A stretch of 64,000 nt of DNA, taken from Hypsibius dujardini (lineage: Eukaryota; Tardigrada; Eutardigrada; Parachela; Hypsibiidae). Where the stretch lies: contig LRSR01000392.1 in NCBI GenBank assembly GCA_001579985.1, positions 10,001-74,000 of the forward strand, given 5' to 3'. The position numbers and the translations under genes were made by a program. Every line of letters begins with the position of its first letter. The stretch's first letter is position 1. Under the pieces are notes generated by a model. The model was not told the DNA's origin and searched no databases. It saw nothing but the letters and a program-made list of their open reading frames with translations. Below are positions 9,301 through 19,959 of this stretch, one piece after another.

Positions 9301-12212
9301 AGCTGTAGCATGTCCCAGCGTCCTTCAGCGGCCGCGTACATCAACGGCGTCTTATACTCTTGATCACACTGATTGATGTCGAAGCCGTTTTGACAGGCAC
9401 GGATGACTGAATCCCAGTCACCCTGCTGACACAGAGTCCGGATGTGAACCGCGTCCGGGGGTGTGTTGTCCAGTATCCAAATACTGTCGTCGGAAAACGG
9501 AGTGGCTTTTTCAGTGGTGGAACGGCCGATTACATTCTTGTGCCCCGGAAAGACGTGTTTGGTGACAAAAGGACCGTCAGTAAATTTCATGGGTAACTCC
9601 TCCTCCGCGGTGACACAAATCGATATCTTGAGTCCCTTTCGTAGCTTCAGTTTTGGCTTCTTCTTCTTTTTCTTCTTCCCTTTTTTGCCATTTTTAGACT
9701 CAAGCGGATAAGCGGTTATTTTAAACGTTTTCGGCACCATTTTTTCGCCCTTCAGAAAGTCTGCGATGGTGATGAAACCGGTTTTTTTCGGATCCATCAG
9801 GTCCATGATCTTTTCCATTTCTTCCTCCTCCGATCTGGGCGCCGCCACACGGATTAAAGCTTCGAGAAAATCTGCGCGTTTGACGGTGGCACCGTTTTCG
9901 CTGGAATTCTCCAGAGCTTCCTTGAGTTTGTCCACGTTGCTCTGGATCCAGTCGTAGAGTAGAACTCCAATTTTCTTTTCCTTCAACCCGTTAAATTGTT
10001 CCTCACCTTTCTTCAACTCTTTGGCGGCTGCTGTGAGCGTGTACTTTTTAGCGATCGCCTTGGGAGTGAGTCCAAGTTTGTTCTTCGCATTCGCGTTCGC
10101 ACCTTTGTCACCAATCAACAACAACTTTGATGAGTTCATCACACAGTGCTAACGCATAACCGTACGAACAGACATTACTGTCAAGAGGCCGACAAAGCAG
10201 AATCAAACAGAAGTCATAACACCAGAGCAGTTCAAACAGACCAAACGAACCAGAAACAGCAAGTAAAACAATATGAAACAGAATAAAATAGAACAACGAA
10301 CTCCACTCAGGTCCAAACATTGTACTATAGAAACCCGATAACTTTAGGGAACACGCTTGGCTAAACAGAACACACGTAAAGAAAAGCCTGGGCTTGATTG
10401 CTTAGCAAGTGCAATGCTTGATTGATCTCTTGCGACGTCCAAAAAGTTGCCCAATCGGAGTTAAAGCCAATCGCTTAGCGTGCCCGAGTGGCTCAAACTC
10501 CGACCGCTTTGGTTTATGGCCATGTGCGCAATGCTAATAGGATCGGATGTTATTTTCTGTACCGGCCGGTCAAAATAATCGAGTGCTCGGTTTAACCGAG
10601 CGCGTTCGCCTAAAGTTATCGGGTTTCTACAGTAAATAAATAAAGCAAATACTGAGAAAGGAGCTCTGAATGCAACCTAGAAAAGAACAAAATATCTGGC
10701 TTGGACAGAATAAAACGCGGAAGAACGGAACTTAACAGTACAACACAGAGCAAAACAGAGCAGAACAGAAAAGAACAGAACAAAGCAGCACAGACAAGCA
10801 CAAAGCAGCAGAAACAATTAGAACAAACCTAAATAAGTCAAAATATAACAGAGCATTGCGAAACATTTTTTAATACAATTATCAAAACGTAACGAACAAA
10901 GCCGAACAAAGCGACTGTACCTCTATGCGCTAAATACCGCACGGCAGCTAGCTGTTGTGACGAAACGGCCAAATGCAGAGGTGTATTTCCGTTGTAAGAC
11001 GGAGTGTCCAAATTGGCACCGAACGACGCAAGGAGCTGTAAAGCTGGTACGTGGCCGTGATAAGCGGCTTCATGAGCTGCGTGAACCTGTTAGTGTCAAT
11101 TGTATAATAAAGAGCACATTTCCTTCAGAACCGAATATGTTTTACTTGTTTGTAATCCACAGCGTCAGCATCAGCACCCTCGTCTAGCAGTAACTTCATA
11201 ACGGGCACCGAACCCCGTCGCGAAGCTTCTATCAAAGGAGTTCTACCCGTTCGCAGAGCAGGATCGTTTGGGTTCCCTCCGTGCCGTAAAATCAGCTCCA
11301 CAATATCTTTGGATTTATTGCCTTTCTCGCATGCCTTGACTAGAATGGGCTTTCCAATTAAATTGCTAGATGGCTGAGCAGATGCACTGCCGCAGTCCAT
11401 ACAGAAGGCCGCAATTTGAGCATGCCGTTCAGTCCCTCCGAAACAGTACCAAAGAACGTTTTGCCCGAACCGATCTTCCGCCTCGAGGTTCGCTCCACAA
11501 ATGATCAGTTGTTTCACTAAGTCTAAGTACCCGTGATGTGCTGCGACCATCATCGGGGTGATACCCTGAATATCAGTTGCACTTATGTTGGCACTTTATG
11601 CAGATCAACAGCGAACACAGCTTGAAAACTTAACAACAGAACAGAAAAGGACAAGACAGAACAGAACATAACATAACAGAACAGAACAGAACAGAACAGA
11701 ACAGAACAGAACAGAACAGAACAGAATAGGAAAGAACAGGATAGGAAAGAACAGGACAGAACAAAATAGAACCGACCAGATCAGAACAGGACGGAACAGA
11801 ACAGACTAAAGAGCAGATGGAATCTTAGTAGAACAGAACAGGTCAGGATAACAGAGAACGGCAAGCTGATCATAACAGTCATTTGCTTTAAAAATCATTA
11901 CGAAACACTTACTCCTCGGTTTCGGGTGTTAACATCCGCACCATTGTCCAAGAAGAACGTAACAAGATCTACATCGTTCTTGTATGCTGCGACGTGGAGA
12001 ACGGTATTTCCCGTAACGGCTTCGTGAGCCTGAAAAATGTTCTCAAATCCTTGATTCTTGAATTTGCGAATATTTGGTAGGTCGCGATCGATAACATATT
12101 GGAACAAGTTCTTTAGCTGAACTTTCTGTGGAGGGCCTTTAACGTATCGAATGGGCGGGACAGGTTTGAGTTTTCGTTTGTACTGTGACAGCAAACCGAA
12201 ATCACCAGCCAT
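6362..12212 (-). CDS. ANKEF1: ankyrin repeat and EF-hand domain protein 1
   Basis: Seven exons, minus strand: 12212-11913, 11565-11146, 11086-10921, 10102-9286, 8331-7799, 7572-7017, 6794-6362. All junctions are GT-AG and the phases close to 1074 codons plus stop. N-terminal ankyrin repeats (about residues 65-295, for example GNTVLHVAAYKNDVDLVTFF) are followed by a helical linker, an EF-hand-like segment (DPKKTGFITIADF), a Lys-rich tract (GKKGKKKKKKKPK), then a second ankyrin block (TPLMYAAAEGRWDMLQLLLA). Order and individual motifs match vertebrate ANKEF1, including the short YGVP motif after the last ankyrin block. It is longer than the human protein (776 aa, from memory) because of an extended N-terminus and about 250 extra C-terminal residues. 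ANKEF1 is known as a testis-enriched protein of uncertain molecular role. The start is the ATG at 12212. Several introns carry mobile elements or microsatellites. Confidence 0.9.
6862..6981. repeat. CAGACA hexanucleotide array in ANKEF1 intron 6
   Basis: About 120 bp of CAGACA units on the plus strand, degenerate at the left and near perfect at the right. In the ANKEF1 transcript it reads UGUCUG. It lies wholly inside intron 6 (6795-7016). Confidence 0.9.
7621..7775. repeat. TGTCTG/TGTCTC array in ANKEF1 intron 5
   Basis: About 155 bp of TGTCTG grading into TGTCTC on the plus strand, inside intron 5 (7573-7798). In the ANKEF1 transcript it reads CAGACA, which is complementary to the intron 6 array. 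Confidence 0.9.
8550..9204. mobile_element. TTAA-flanked piggyBac-like element, copy 1 (655 bp)
   Basis: The element begins CCCTCTGAGAACCAG and ends CTGGTTACCAGAGGG, with TTAA directly at both ends (8546-8549 and 9205-9208). CCC/GGG ends with a TTAA target are the hallmark of the piggyBac superfamily. There is no transposase; it is a non-autonomous element inside ANKEF1 intron 4. Both subterminal regions are homologous to 12852-13423, in reverse order. Confidence 0.85.
10323..10634. mobile_element. 312-bp TA-flanked MITE
   Basis: Inverted ends TACTATAGAAACCCGATAAC and its imperfect complement (TATCGGGTTTCTACAGTA), each about 26 bp, ending in TA. There is no coding capacity. It sits in ANKEF1 intron 3 (10103-10920). 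An internal stretch near 10487 resembles the 5' half of a type II tRNA (GTGCCCGAGTGGCTCAAACT), without a matching 3' half. Confidence 0.8.
11640..11790. repeat. ACAGA pentanucleotide array in ANKEF1 intron 1
   Basis: Perfect to degenerate ACAGA units on the plus strand. Similar, more decayed A/C/G-rich sequence occurs in intron 3 near 10150-10320 and 10690-10820. Confidence 0.85.
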
Positions 12213-12851
12213 TCTGGCGAGCTTCCATTAGCGAACTTCCACAGAGTCTCTAAATGAGCATATCCCAACGGGAAACTGGTTGCCATGTTGGAGTGACACT
12301 AAACGAGATTTGACCTTTCGCTCAATAGGAGATCAGTAACGAACGATATCCAATGGCCAAGGTTAGTAAATGTGCTAAAATACCTGGAGCAGATCTTTTG
12401 ACGGCTAAAACCCTATGGATGTTTTCTGATACAAGATCTATCTGATATTTGGCAGTTTGCTCCTTCAGACATCTGCGTGTAAGGTTCTCAGAATGACCCC
12501 CAAAGTTTCGCGGCTTACCCAGCAACACACGCTACTGAGCTGCTCCTTCAGCACCAGTTGTGGCGGAGCGGAGAGGGATGAGCGGAGAGGGAATGAGGAC
12601 GGGGTGGGGGATGGGGTGGAGGACACGTTTGTGATACACCCCAATATTTATCACAACTTACCAAAACATATCTTTATATCGGGTCTTATTAATTCATATA
12701 AATTACGGCTTGTAACATTTCTTACATACTAATTACAATTAACGACAAAATTATGTACACTGCAGGGTTCGGGGTATAAGCAAAAGGGACGGAGCAAGGG
12801 GTGGTTTTCAAACAATCGAACAATCATCATCGAGCCGAAAAAACACATTAA

Positions 12852-13423
12852 CCCTCTGGTTGCCGGGTGTCTTAGGTATACGGGTAGTGCTGGGTCAGCC
12901 AAAGTTGGCTTAAATAGGGAAAGTACCTAACTTGTATGGTTAACATGACAAGGGTTCATTTGGCACTTTCCCTGCTCGGTTAGTGCAGTACCGCCAGACT
13001 GCGCTGTTGCGCCTCCACACAACAACCAGACAACAGCTGACATTTTGCCAATAGGGAATCAAAACATCTTCCTAGTGAGTTCAATTTTTTCATTCCGCTC
13101 TCGATTGCTTGTTTATTTCATTTTCAACTGGATTTTATTGGTATGGTCGTTGGCTAGAACTCTTTTTAATTTCGAAGCCCGGAATTTTTTTTTCAGCACG
13201 CACCGGAAGTTAGTATAAATGCCATTTAAGTTTAAGCCAAGTTTGGCTTAATGAGTTCTCACTACTTCCGAAAGGTTTTTTCAAAAGTTGTTTTTACTTT
13301 ATATTTTACGGTTCTGTTAGAGGATCAAAACAAAAACCCTATCAAAAAAGTGCAAATGCTCGATGAGCAAATGGAGTTTGAAGGAAGAATTAAGCCAGTG
13401 TAAGCTGACCGGCACTCAGAGGG
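12852..13423. mobile_element. TTAA-flanked piggyBac-like element, copy 2 (572 bp)
   Basis: Flanked by TTAA at 12848-12851 and 13424-13427. The ends are CCCTCTGGTTGCCGGGTG and CCGGCACTCAGAGGG. Its left end matches the complemented right end of the copy at 8550-9204, so the two lie in opposite orientation. No ORF of note. Confidence 0.85.
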
Positions 13424-13678
13424 TTAAAAACAAAAATGACAAACAACACCGGAAACAAAATTGGCAGAGAGCAAACAATCGAGCAATCAATCGGTATCGT
13501 ATGTGGAAGATAAAATTATCAAACAATATAACAATCAATGGAAGCCGGTTTAGACCGAAAACAGGATTAACGAAAAGGAACAATCAGCACTATCATAAAT
13601 AATTCACCCTTCCCAGAGTCAAATAGATGTCTGGCTGATTTATCCCTCCCTGGAAACTATTAAACCCCTCCCATTCGT

Positions 13679-14060
13679 TTGTTGTCTGTCTGTTCAATGT
13701 CGGTCCGTCCGTCGTCTCTCTTTCCGTTGCTTATCTGTCTGTTGTTTGTCTTCTATCTATATGTTCGTTGGCAGTTCATCTATTATCTTATACTCGTCAC
13801 TTGTCACGTCTGTCCGTCTGTTGCCTGTCTATCTTTTGCCTGTCTATTCGTTGTCTGTCCGTTAACTGTTGGTCCTTTGTTTGTCCAGTCAAGGTCTATC
13901 TGTTTGTTGCCTGTCCCTCCGTTACCTTTCCCCTTCGTTACCTGTCTCTCCGTTGCCTATCTGTTTGTTTTCCGTCTTCTGTTTGTATGTTCGTTGGCTG
14001 TTCATTTATTGTCTTATACTCGTCACTTGTCTGCTCGTTGTCTGTCCGTATACTGTTAAT
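13679..14060. repeat. degenerate TGTCTGTYYGTTG-type tandem array
   Basis: About 380 bp of decayed TCTGT/CGTTG units. All three plus frames are open for a while because of the composition, giving Cys/Ser/Leu-rich readings that are not real proteins. Confidence 0.75.
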
Positions 14061-14665
14061 CCGTCGAAGTAAAGAACGACGGGGTCTCCAGTGGATCCCT
14101 TGTTTTCCGAATATCTATGATTGATCTAATTACCACTCCCAGCAGCCAGTTTTGATTTGATTTGTTCCCTTTCTATTATGATCCCTTAAATTTTTTTATT
14201 TCTGTCGGAAAACAAATTTATGGAGTTATGGAGTTAATAGGTTTTCTGGCTCATTCAGCCCAGCAGACGACGATCATGACAAGTGGCATAGAGTTGGATT
14301 GATGGAGCTGATACGTTACGGAGATTAGTGACACTACACTGCAATAGGTTGGAGTTATGGAATTATGGAAATAATGGTTCTCTGGTCCATTCAACCTATC
14401 AGGTCCGAATTATGGAGTTATGGAATTATGCAGGTATTCCAGAATTCGTCAGAGCAACGTGTATTCATTGTCGCGAGATTATTTCAGTCCATAACTAGTA
14501 CATAACCAGTAAATTATTCAAATTCCTAATTGAGAATGGCATTTGGGATGTCACCCATCGACACCGCGCTGCCTGTGTTAAAGTAAAAATTTCAACGGTA
14601 TCAAACCCCGCAAATAGCTTGTCATATACCGTTCTGATCAGCTTCTTGCCTTTTCTTGTCTACAG

Positions 14666-16262
14666 AATCGATTGGCCGGTTTCCCGGACATCAATCTTTC
14701 TCAAATATGCCCATACCTGCCGGAACCCGGCTCGCTCTACTGCTCTCTTCACGGATTCTTTGCTGGTGCGGACGGGAAGTCTTTTACTCCAAAACAGTTG
14801 GCGTCTTTGAATCGTGATCTCGAAGCGGACGATCTGCCGGGACTGCCAGGAGCACCTGGTGAGTTTTTATTCAGTTCATATTTTTAAGTCGGTAGAGAAT
14901 TGGATTGTTAAACGATATCAATTTGCTCACAGATCTGGCCTCTTTTTTGGTGCAATGGTGGAACCATCAACGCAGCTGCTCTCTTTCCAAGAGACCTTAC
15001 CCTACAAGTGCACAAAGAATATCGGTACGCGTCCGCCGAAGCCGAAAAAAGTCAAGCCTAATCCGGAAGCTGCTGGTCCCACTAAATGTCCAAAATCGAG
15101 GGGCATCCTGCTGAATGACTATGCGGACATATCAATTCTGCGGTGCCAATATACGTGTAAGATACTTAAAATAAATGTTCTCCGTTTCAGATGAAATGAC
15201 TCATTTTGAATCAAAGTTGAGTTCTTTCAGATCGAAATCGCCGTCTCAAGTCTTCCTTAGCATCGTGACTACCTTGTACAGCCACATGTTGAAAAATAGC
15301 ATCAAAAGCGATGAGTAGCCGAAGCTCTTCATTGTTATGGATAACATCTGTAACATCGATCGAACCAAAGCCGCACAAACTCCGCTCCCGCTGCCTCCCC
15401 CGTTCGACAAACTCTTCATCAGTGTTTCAAAGGTGATTGACGTCTTTCACCATTGCAATCACGTTCGTCTGGAATGCAAGACCGGAAAATATAGTCCCAA
15501 GAATATTTTCGTGGTCTATCCCGAGCTGAAGAAGCGCAACGCTGAAGCAGCTGAACAGTCAAACGCTTGGCTGAAACGATTTACAGCCGTATTAAACAGC
15601 ATCCCCAGAGACCGCCAGCTTTTTTACTTAGCTCAACTAATTTTTCACCGAAACAAATACTTGTACACAAAAAATGGGGGAGTTTAAGGACACCCAAATT
15701 TGCATGTTATTAATATATTTTGCTTTTGGAATTTTAACACAAGTTCCTGAATTTTCAAAGGAAATTGTCCTTTGAACTTGTCTCTTTGGCTTATAACTTT
15801 AGACCTTGCAAGTTTAATTAAACCATTGTTTTTTGTCTGGATATTAGGCAACCTCACAGCACGGTATGAAACATTACTTGAGCCTATTGGCGAAGATTTC
15901 CATAAAACGTTACGGTAATAATTTATGTGTGAAAAACTGAATAATAGTTGAAAATCCGTGCGCTTTTACCGAGAACTTCTCTTTTTAACACCGACGGGCT
16001 ACGCAGAGTACCCTTACAAAACCAACAATCTTCACTACAGCCAACGATCAACACCCCACCGCTCGTTTATGTGAGTTACACAGCGGATGACTCGAATCGG
16101 TTCGGTATTAAGATGAAGCCCCCGGATCTTCAAGGTAGTAATAACTTTGTCCTGCACATCGTCCGAACGCGATCGCAATTGCTTTCGAAGATGGAGTTCT
16201 GTATTATGAGAGGAGCATCAGCAGGTAGCTCTATGTCGAGAACATCTTATCCGAAAGGCTGA
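14666..16262 (+). CDS. unrecognised multi-exon gene, structure uncertain
   Basis: Coding-like segments follow one another on the plus strand. Exon 14666-14858 has acceptor CTACAG, donor GTGAGT and contains FPDINLSQICPYLPEPG. A segment at about 14933-15163 contains RPPKPKKVKPNPEAAG, with a GTAAGA donor. An exon from 15194 contains FRSKSPSQVFLSIVTT and reads to a TAG at 15316-15318. The same frame continues past that TAG to ATG 15337 and on to about 15687 (PLPLPPPFDKLFISVSKVID). A last open stretch lies near 15948-16262. The phase of the 14858/14933 junction does not fit the best frame of the second exon, so at least one exon edge is wrong or the gene is damaged. There are no membrane segments and no known motif. 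It could be two adjacent genes or a decaying one. Confidence 0.35.
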
Positions 16263-17046
16263 ATTTCAGCACAAAACCCTAATAAACCCTATATAACTGA
16301 TAACTCCGAACCCTCCCTCCCACTGGTGAGGCACAGGCACATGATCCCCACAACTCCAATAACTCCATAGCTCCAAACCCTCACCCCAGTAGTTGTGGCA
16401 CCGGCACATAACTTCAACAACTCCAATAACTCCATAACTCCAAAACCAAAAAAATCCTCTAGAAGCCCCAGTTTGTTTTAGTAAGAAATTCTTTGAAACT
16501 GAGCTTAAAGTTTGTTGCGTCTGTGCCAAAACTGGCCGCTGGAAGTTTCTATAAGCCTTGTTCCATAACTCGCCTAGTCTCTTCAGCACGTTCATGGTGA
16601 TGGGACGACGACCAGAGGTGATGGCGATAACTGCCGAAAGACGTCGACTGACCATCCAGGAAATGCCGAGTAAATGGTTCTTCATGTCAAGAGGCCATCA
16701 CTGGACGACTGCCGAAAGAGCGCCCTCTGTGACTGCCAGGAACCCTTTGTTTTTAGACGAACAAATATTTAGCCTGTTCCGTCAAAGTCTTCGGGAAACC
16801 GCCTTCAGTCGTTAAACGTTTCGACTCTTCTTTGATCTTTAATGTTTTTGCCCTTGCTCTTTCAAGCATTTCATACTGACAGCGCGAGAAAAGTTTATAC
16901 ATGAAAATGAACGATTGAATGGATTGGTTAAAACCTTCAGGAAAGTCGAATCTAAATAGGGTTGAGAGGATTTGAATAAAGAGAGAGAGAGAGAGAGAAA
17001 GAGGTAGAACAGATATATTCATAAATATAATTTCGTTAAATAAGGC
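16263..17046. other. noncoding region with ATAACTCCA repeats
   Basis: From 16285 to 16445, short imperfect repeats of ATAACTCCAATAACTCC occur, the complement of the motif seen near 14217-14430. A GA microsatellite lies near 16980-17000. No gene was seen. Confidence 0.45.
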
Positions 17047-18042
17047 CTATTTTTTACCCATAAATACCCGTTGAAATTTTTCACCGACGCTTCGCAGACG
17101 CTTCCAATGCTTCTTCTGGCCCTGCCCGCCATATTCCCCGCTGTCCGTTGCAGGCTCCTGCATAACATCCAGTCTCGACGGCACCGGATACAGACTGCTT
17201 TTGCCATCCCGATGATTCATCACTCCGTGCAAGGTGAACTGAATTTCGATGGCCGCATCCGCGTGAGGCTTCTCAATCGGCGTCCACTCACCCGACGGCA
17301 AGCGCTGATTAAAGAAAGTCCGTGCAAACGGGACCGCATCGGGAATGAGCGCCGTCTCGTGTGGGCTGACTTCCGCATCATTGATGTTACCCTCCCATTT
17401 CTTCAGTAAGGGAGGCAAATCTGTTCCGGCTGGAAAGAGCGACGGCGAGCGAAGTTCCTCACCCGAAGAAGAGACCCTCACACCTGCTGGACACTCTTCC
17501 TGCATTGGCGACTTCCACATCGACATGTTAGTCATGCTCAGGTGCACTTCCTCATCCGGGATATTCGTCACTGCGTCGTGAAACAACTTGTAGACGGCCA
17601 CTATGACTTCCCCAATCAGCAGGGACAGTTCACGCCTCGAACCGCCACTGCTGGCCATTCTTCTCATCACTTCGACTTTCTTGATCAGGTCCAACTCAAT
17701 GGTCTGTTGGAGGTGGATGAGCTGCTTGCCGTGGCATCTCTGGTACCATGTTTTGAGGATGGACACCACAAAGCCCGGTATGCTAAGTCCCGTCATGACG
17801 TTTAGGAGGTGTGATGCTTTGGTGTAAACTTCCGGGTCACCGGGCTCTAAGGCTTCCCCGTGTTGAGCGACGCGCCACCACGCGTAGTCACTGCCGGCTT
17901 GATTGATTTCCTCCACGGTGAAATTGGTGCTTCGCGATAGGCTGAGGGTGAATGACTGGGACAGTTGCAGATTTTGTGGCGTGTGATAGACGGCTCGGTG
18001 CGAGCGGACTGGGCGGATGTTGTCTGGACTGGTCCTGGTCAT
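17047..18042 (-). CDS. unrecognised protein, 331 aa
   Basis: A single long open frame on the minus strand from ATG 18042 to the stop at 17047. The frame stays open a little further upstream, to about 18084, without another ATG; a CAG at about 18061-18063 could be an acceptor for an upstream exon. The protein has a helical middle (TIELDLIKKVEVMRRMAS), no obvious signal peptide or membrane span, and a basic C-terminus ending in GKK. Codon use looks like real coding sequence and the opposite strand is fragmented. I do not recognise the family. Confidence 0.55.
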   Translation of the reverse strand: MTRTSPDNIRPVRSHRAVYHTPQNLQLSQSFTLSLSRSTNFTVEEINQAGSDYAWWRVAQHGEALEPGDPEVYTKASHLLNVMTGLSIPGFVVSILKTWYQRCHGKQLIHLQQTIELDLIKKVEVMRRMASSGGSRRELSLLIGEVIVAVYKLFHDAVTNIPDEEVHLSMTNMSMWKSPMQEECPAGVRVSSSGEELRSPSLFPAGTDLPPLLKKWEGNINDAEVSPHETALIPDAVPFARTFFNQRLPSGEWTPIEKPHADAAIEIQFTLHGVMNHRDGKSSLYPVPSRLDVMQEPATDSGEYGGQGQKKHWKRLRSVGEKFQRVFMGKK

Positions 18043-18344
18043 AATAAGGGAGCCTGTTAATCTGCTTCCAGAATGCAAAGGCACGATTCGGTTTTCAGAA
18101 ATTACGCAGACGATTCATGGACCTGTTATGAAGTGTCTCTCTCATTGCACGCTATTTTGGACTGTCACCAATGGAACCACTCAATAATCTGGTTGCTATG
18201 CGCCGGAGGCGTAACAGTCTTTTCCATGACTTTTAGGCTTAATTTCCCCATTCTCCTTGCCCTTTTTTGTCCCCTGTTGCTTTTACAAGTGCTGACCAAG
18301 ATCCCTTTGAGTATTGATTATCATTGAGTATATATATTACACCG

Positions 18345-18690
18345 CACCTTGTTGAAAAACTAGTAGTTCATTCCGTTCATAACGTTCATTCCGTTCATTA
18401 TTAACGTGCTTACTATAAGTAAGACTGTTGGTCTTTGTGATCAACTCGACCGTCTGAATCTTCTGAGTTTCGACTGTTGACACACATTAGGCTTTTTCCG
18501 CAAACGGTTTCGTGCTACAGTCCAACCATGTACTGGACAAAGTAATACGCGACCGAAACATCGAAAGACAGAGTGCACAATTTAAAAAGGAACGCGACGG
18601 AGGTGTGGTCTAAAGTGTGGCGGCGGCGATTGGTCGACGCGCGCCTGACTACACGCCGGCAACGCGCTCGAATCTAGCAGGTTAAAAAGA
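18345..18690. mobile_element. half-copy of an inverted-repeat element
   Basis: About 345 bp that match, in reverse complement, the right arm of the element at 53450-54005, from the terminal CACCTTGTTGAAAAACTAG through CGCAAACGGTTTCG to a GC-rich inner part. Only one arm is present, so it is a truncated or single-arm copy. No transposase. Confidence 0.65.
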
Positions 18691-19008
18691 GATTTTAATA
18701 AATAATTAGTTAGTTAATTAAAATAAAACAAACGGTGAATCAATTTTGTGCATTTTTAATTTGCACTTTTTTTTCCTGCAGCGCCGACAGTCTGACGGGT
18801 TAATATCTAGTCAAATGACACACAGATTCTGGTCTGTGACAATCGCCAATGAATCGTGTCAAAACATTAACCAATGTTGGCAGCCGAAACAAAGTGCTAC
18901 CATCACAAAAACAATTGGAACAGATTGAACAGATTGAAACAGATTGAATTACATTAAAATGTCTGCATACATGCCGTCGAGTTTGTCGCTTCTTTCAAAG
19001 TCTTACTA

Positions 19009-19732
19009 GGGCAGTAATGGAGATTTTCCCTCCCGATCGGCAAGAGTTTTTTTTTTCACAAATAGCTACCTATTTATCATGATTTATCATAGGAGTTTCA
19101 GCGTGGAAATCACATTACCGGTTTCAGAAAAGAATAAGAAAGAAAAATACTTCCCCAGCCAGTTTGTGCTTTTGAATGGACGCTTGATTGATTGAAAGCT
19201 TACTATTTTCCTTAATTTTCACTGTAAAAACTGTTCATTTTTATAAATGAATTAAAAGCAAATCTTTTGACACTATCCCATGCCAAATTTAATTTAGAGT
19301 CGATTAGCATAAGTCGAAAATTTGTCAATTCTCAGAGGGCGGAGCTGCGTGTATTTGTAATGAGGGACAAAAAACTCGAGCGTAGCCTACCAGAGCTGGC
19401 CTACAGCTCCTCCCCCTAAAATTTTAAAAATATTCGGCTCATGCCAATTGACTCCAAATTGAATTTGGCATGGGGCAGTGTTATTTTAAATGTGTTCTTA
19501 AAAATTGGCATTTTTTATAGTGAAAAATCAAGGAAAATAGTAAGCTTTCAATCAATCAAGCGTCCACTCACAGCACAAACTGGCTGGGGAATTATTTTTC
19601 TTTCTTATTCTTTTCTGAAACCGGTAATGTGATTTTCACGCTGAAACTCCTATGATAAATCATGATAAATAGGTAGCTATTTGTGAAAAAAAAACTCTTG
19701 CTGATCGGGAGGGAAAATCTCCATTACTGCCC
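19009..19732. mobile_element. 724-bp foldback (long inverted repeat) element
   Basis: Starts GGGCAGTAATGGAGATTTTC and ends with its complement. The two arms are each about 310 bp and highly similar, around a loop near 19321-19424. It would fold into a long hairpin. It has no coding capacity and no clear target duplication. A short related piece (around CAATTGACYCSAAATTTGA) is seen near 36780. Confidence 0.85.
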
Positions 19733-19959
19733 GAGTTAGCATACTGGGCCACGATGGACGGCAAGCCAATGAGGTGAAATGACGCTGCCAATTTCAAGTG
19801 TCGTCTTGGCGACCTTTCTTAGCACGTCCTACGTACATGCCCAATTAAGAATAAGCTGCTCGCCGTATCTCGTTAGCTCTCGCTTGAGAGCGTTTGTTTG
19901 CAGCTTCCATTGGATGTTCCTCTTCCTCACGTACAAATCATCATCCATGCCTCAGCGGC

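Larger units (their letters stand above)
12213..14665. other. noncoding interval between ANKEF1 and the next gene
   Basis: Divergent spacer of about 2.4 kb. It contains a G-rich patch (about 12550-12620), the TTAA element at 12852-13423, a degenerate pyrimidine-rich array at 13679-14060, and short repeats of TTATGGAGTTATGGA between 14217 and 14430. No gene was seen. Confidence 0.5.

Noticed and set aside
13679-14124. Overlapping plus-strand ORFs rich in Cys, Ser and Leu
   Set aside because: All come from a degenerate tandem array; three frames are open at once and none has splice or codon support.
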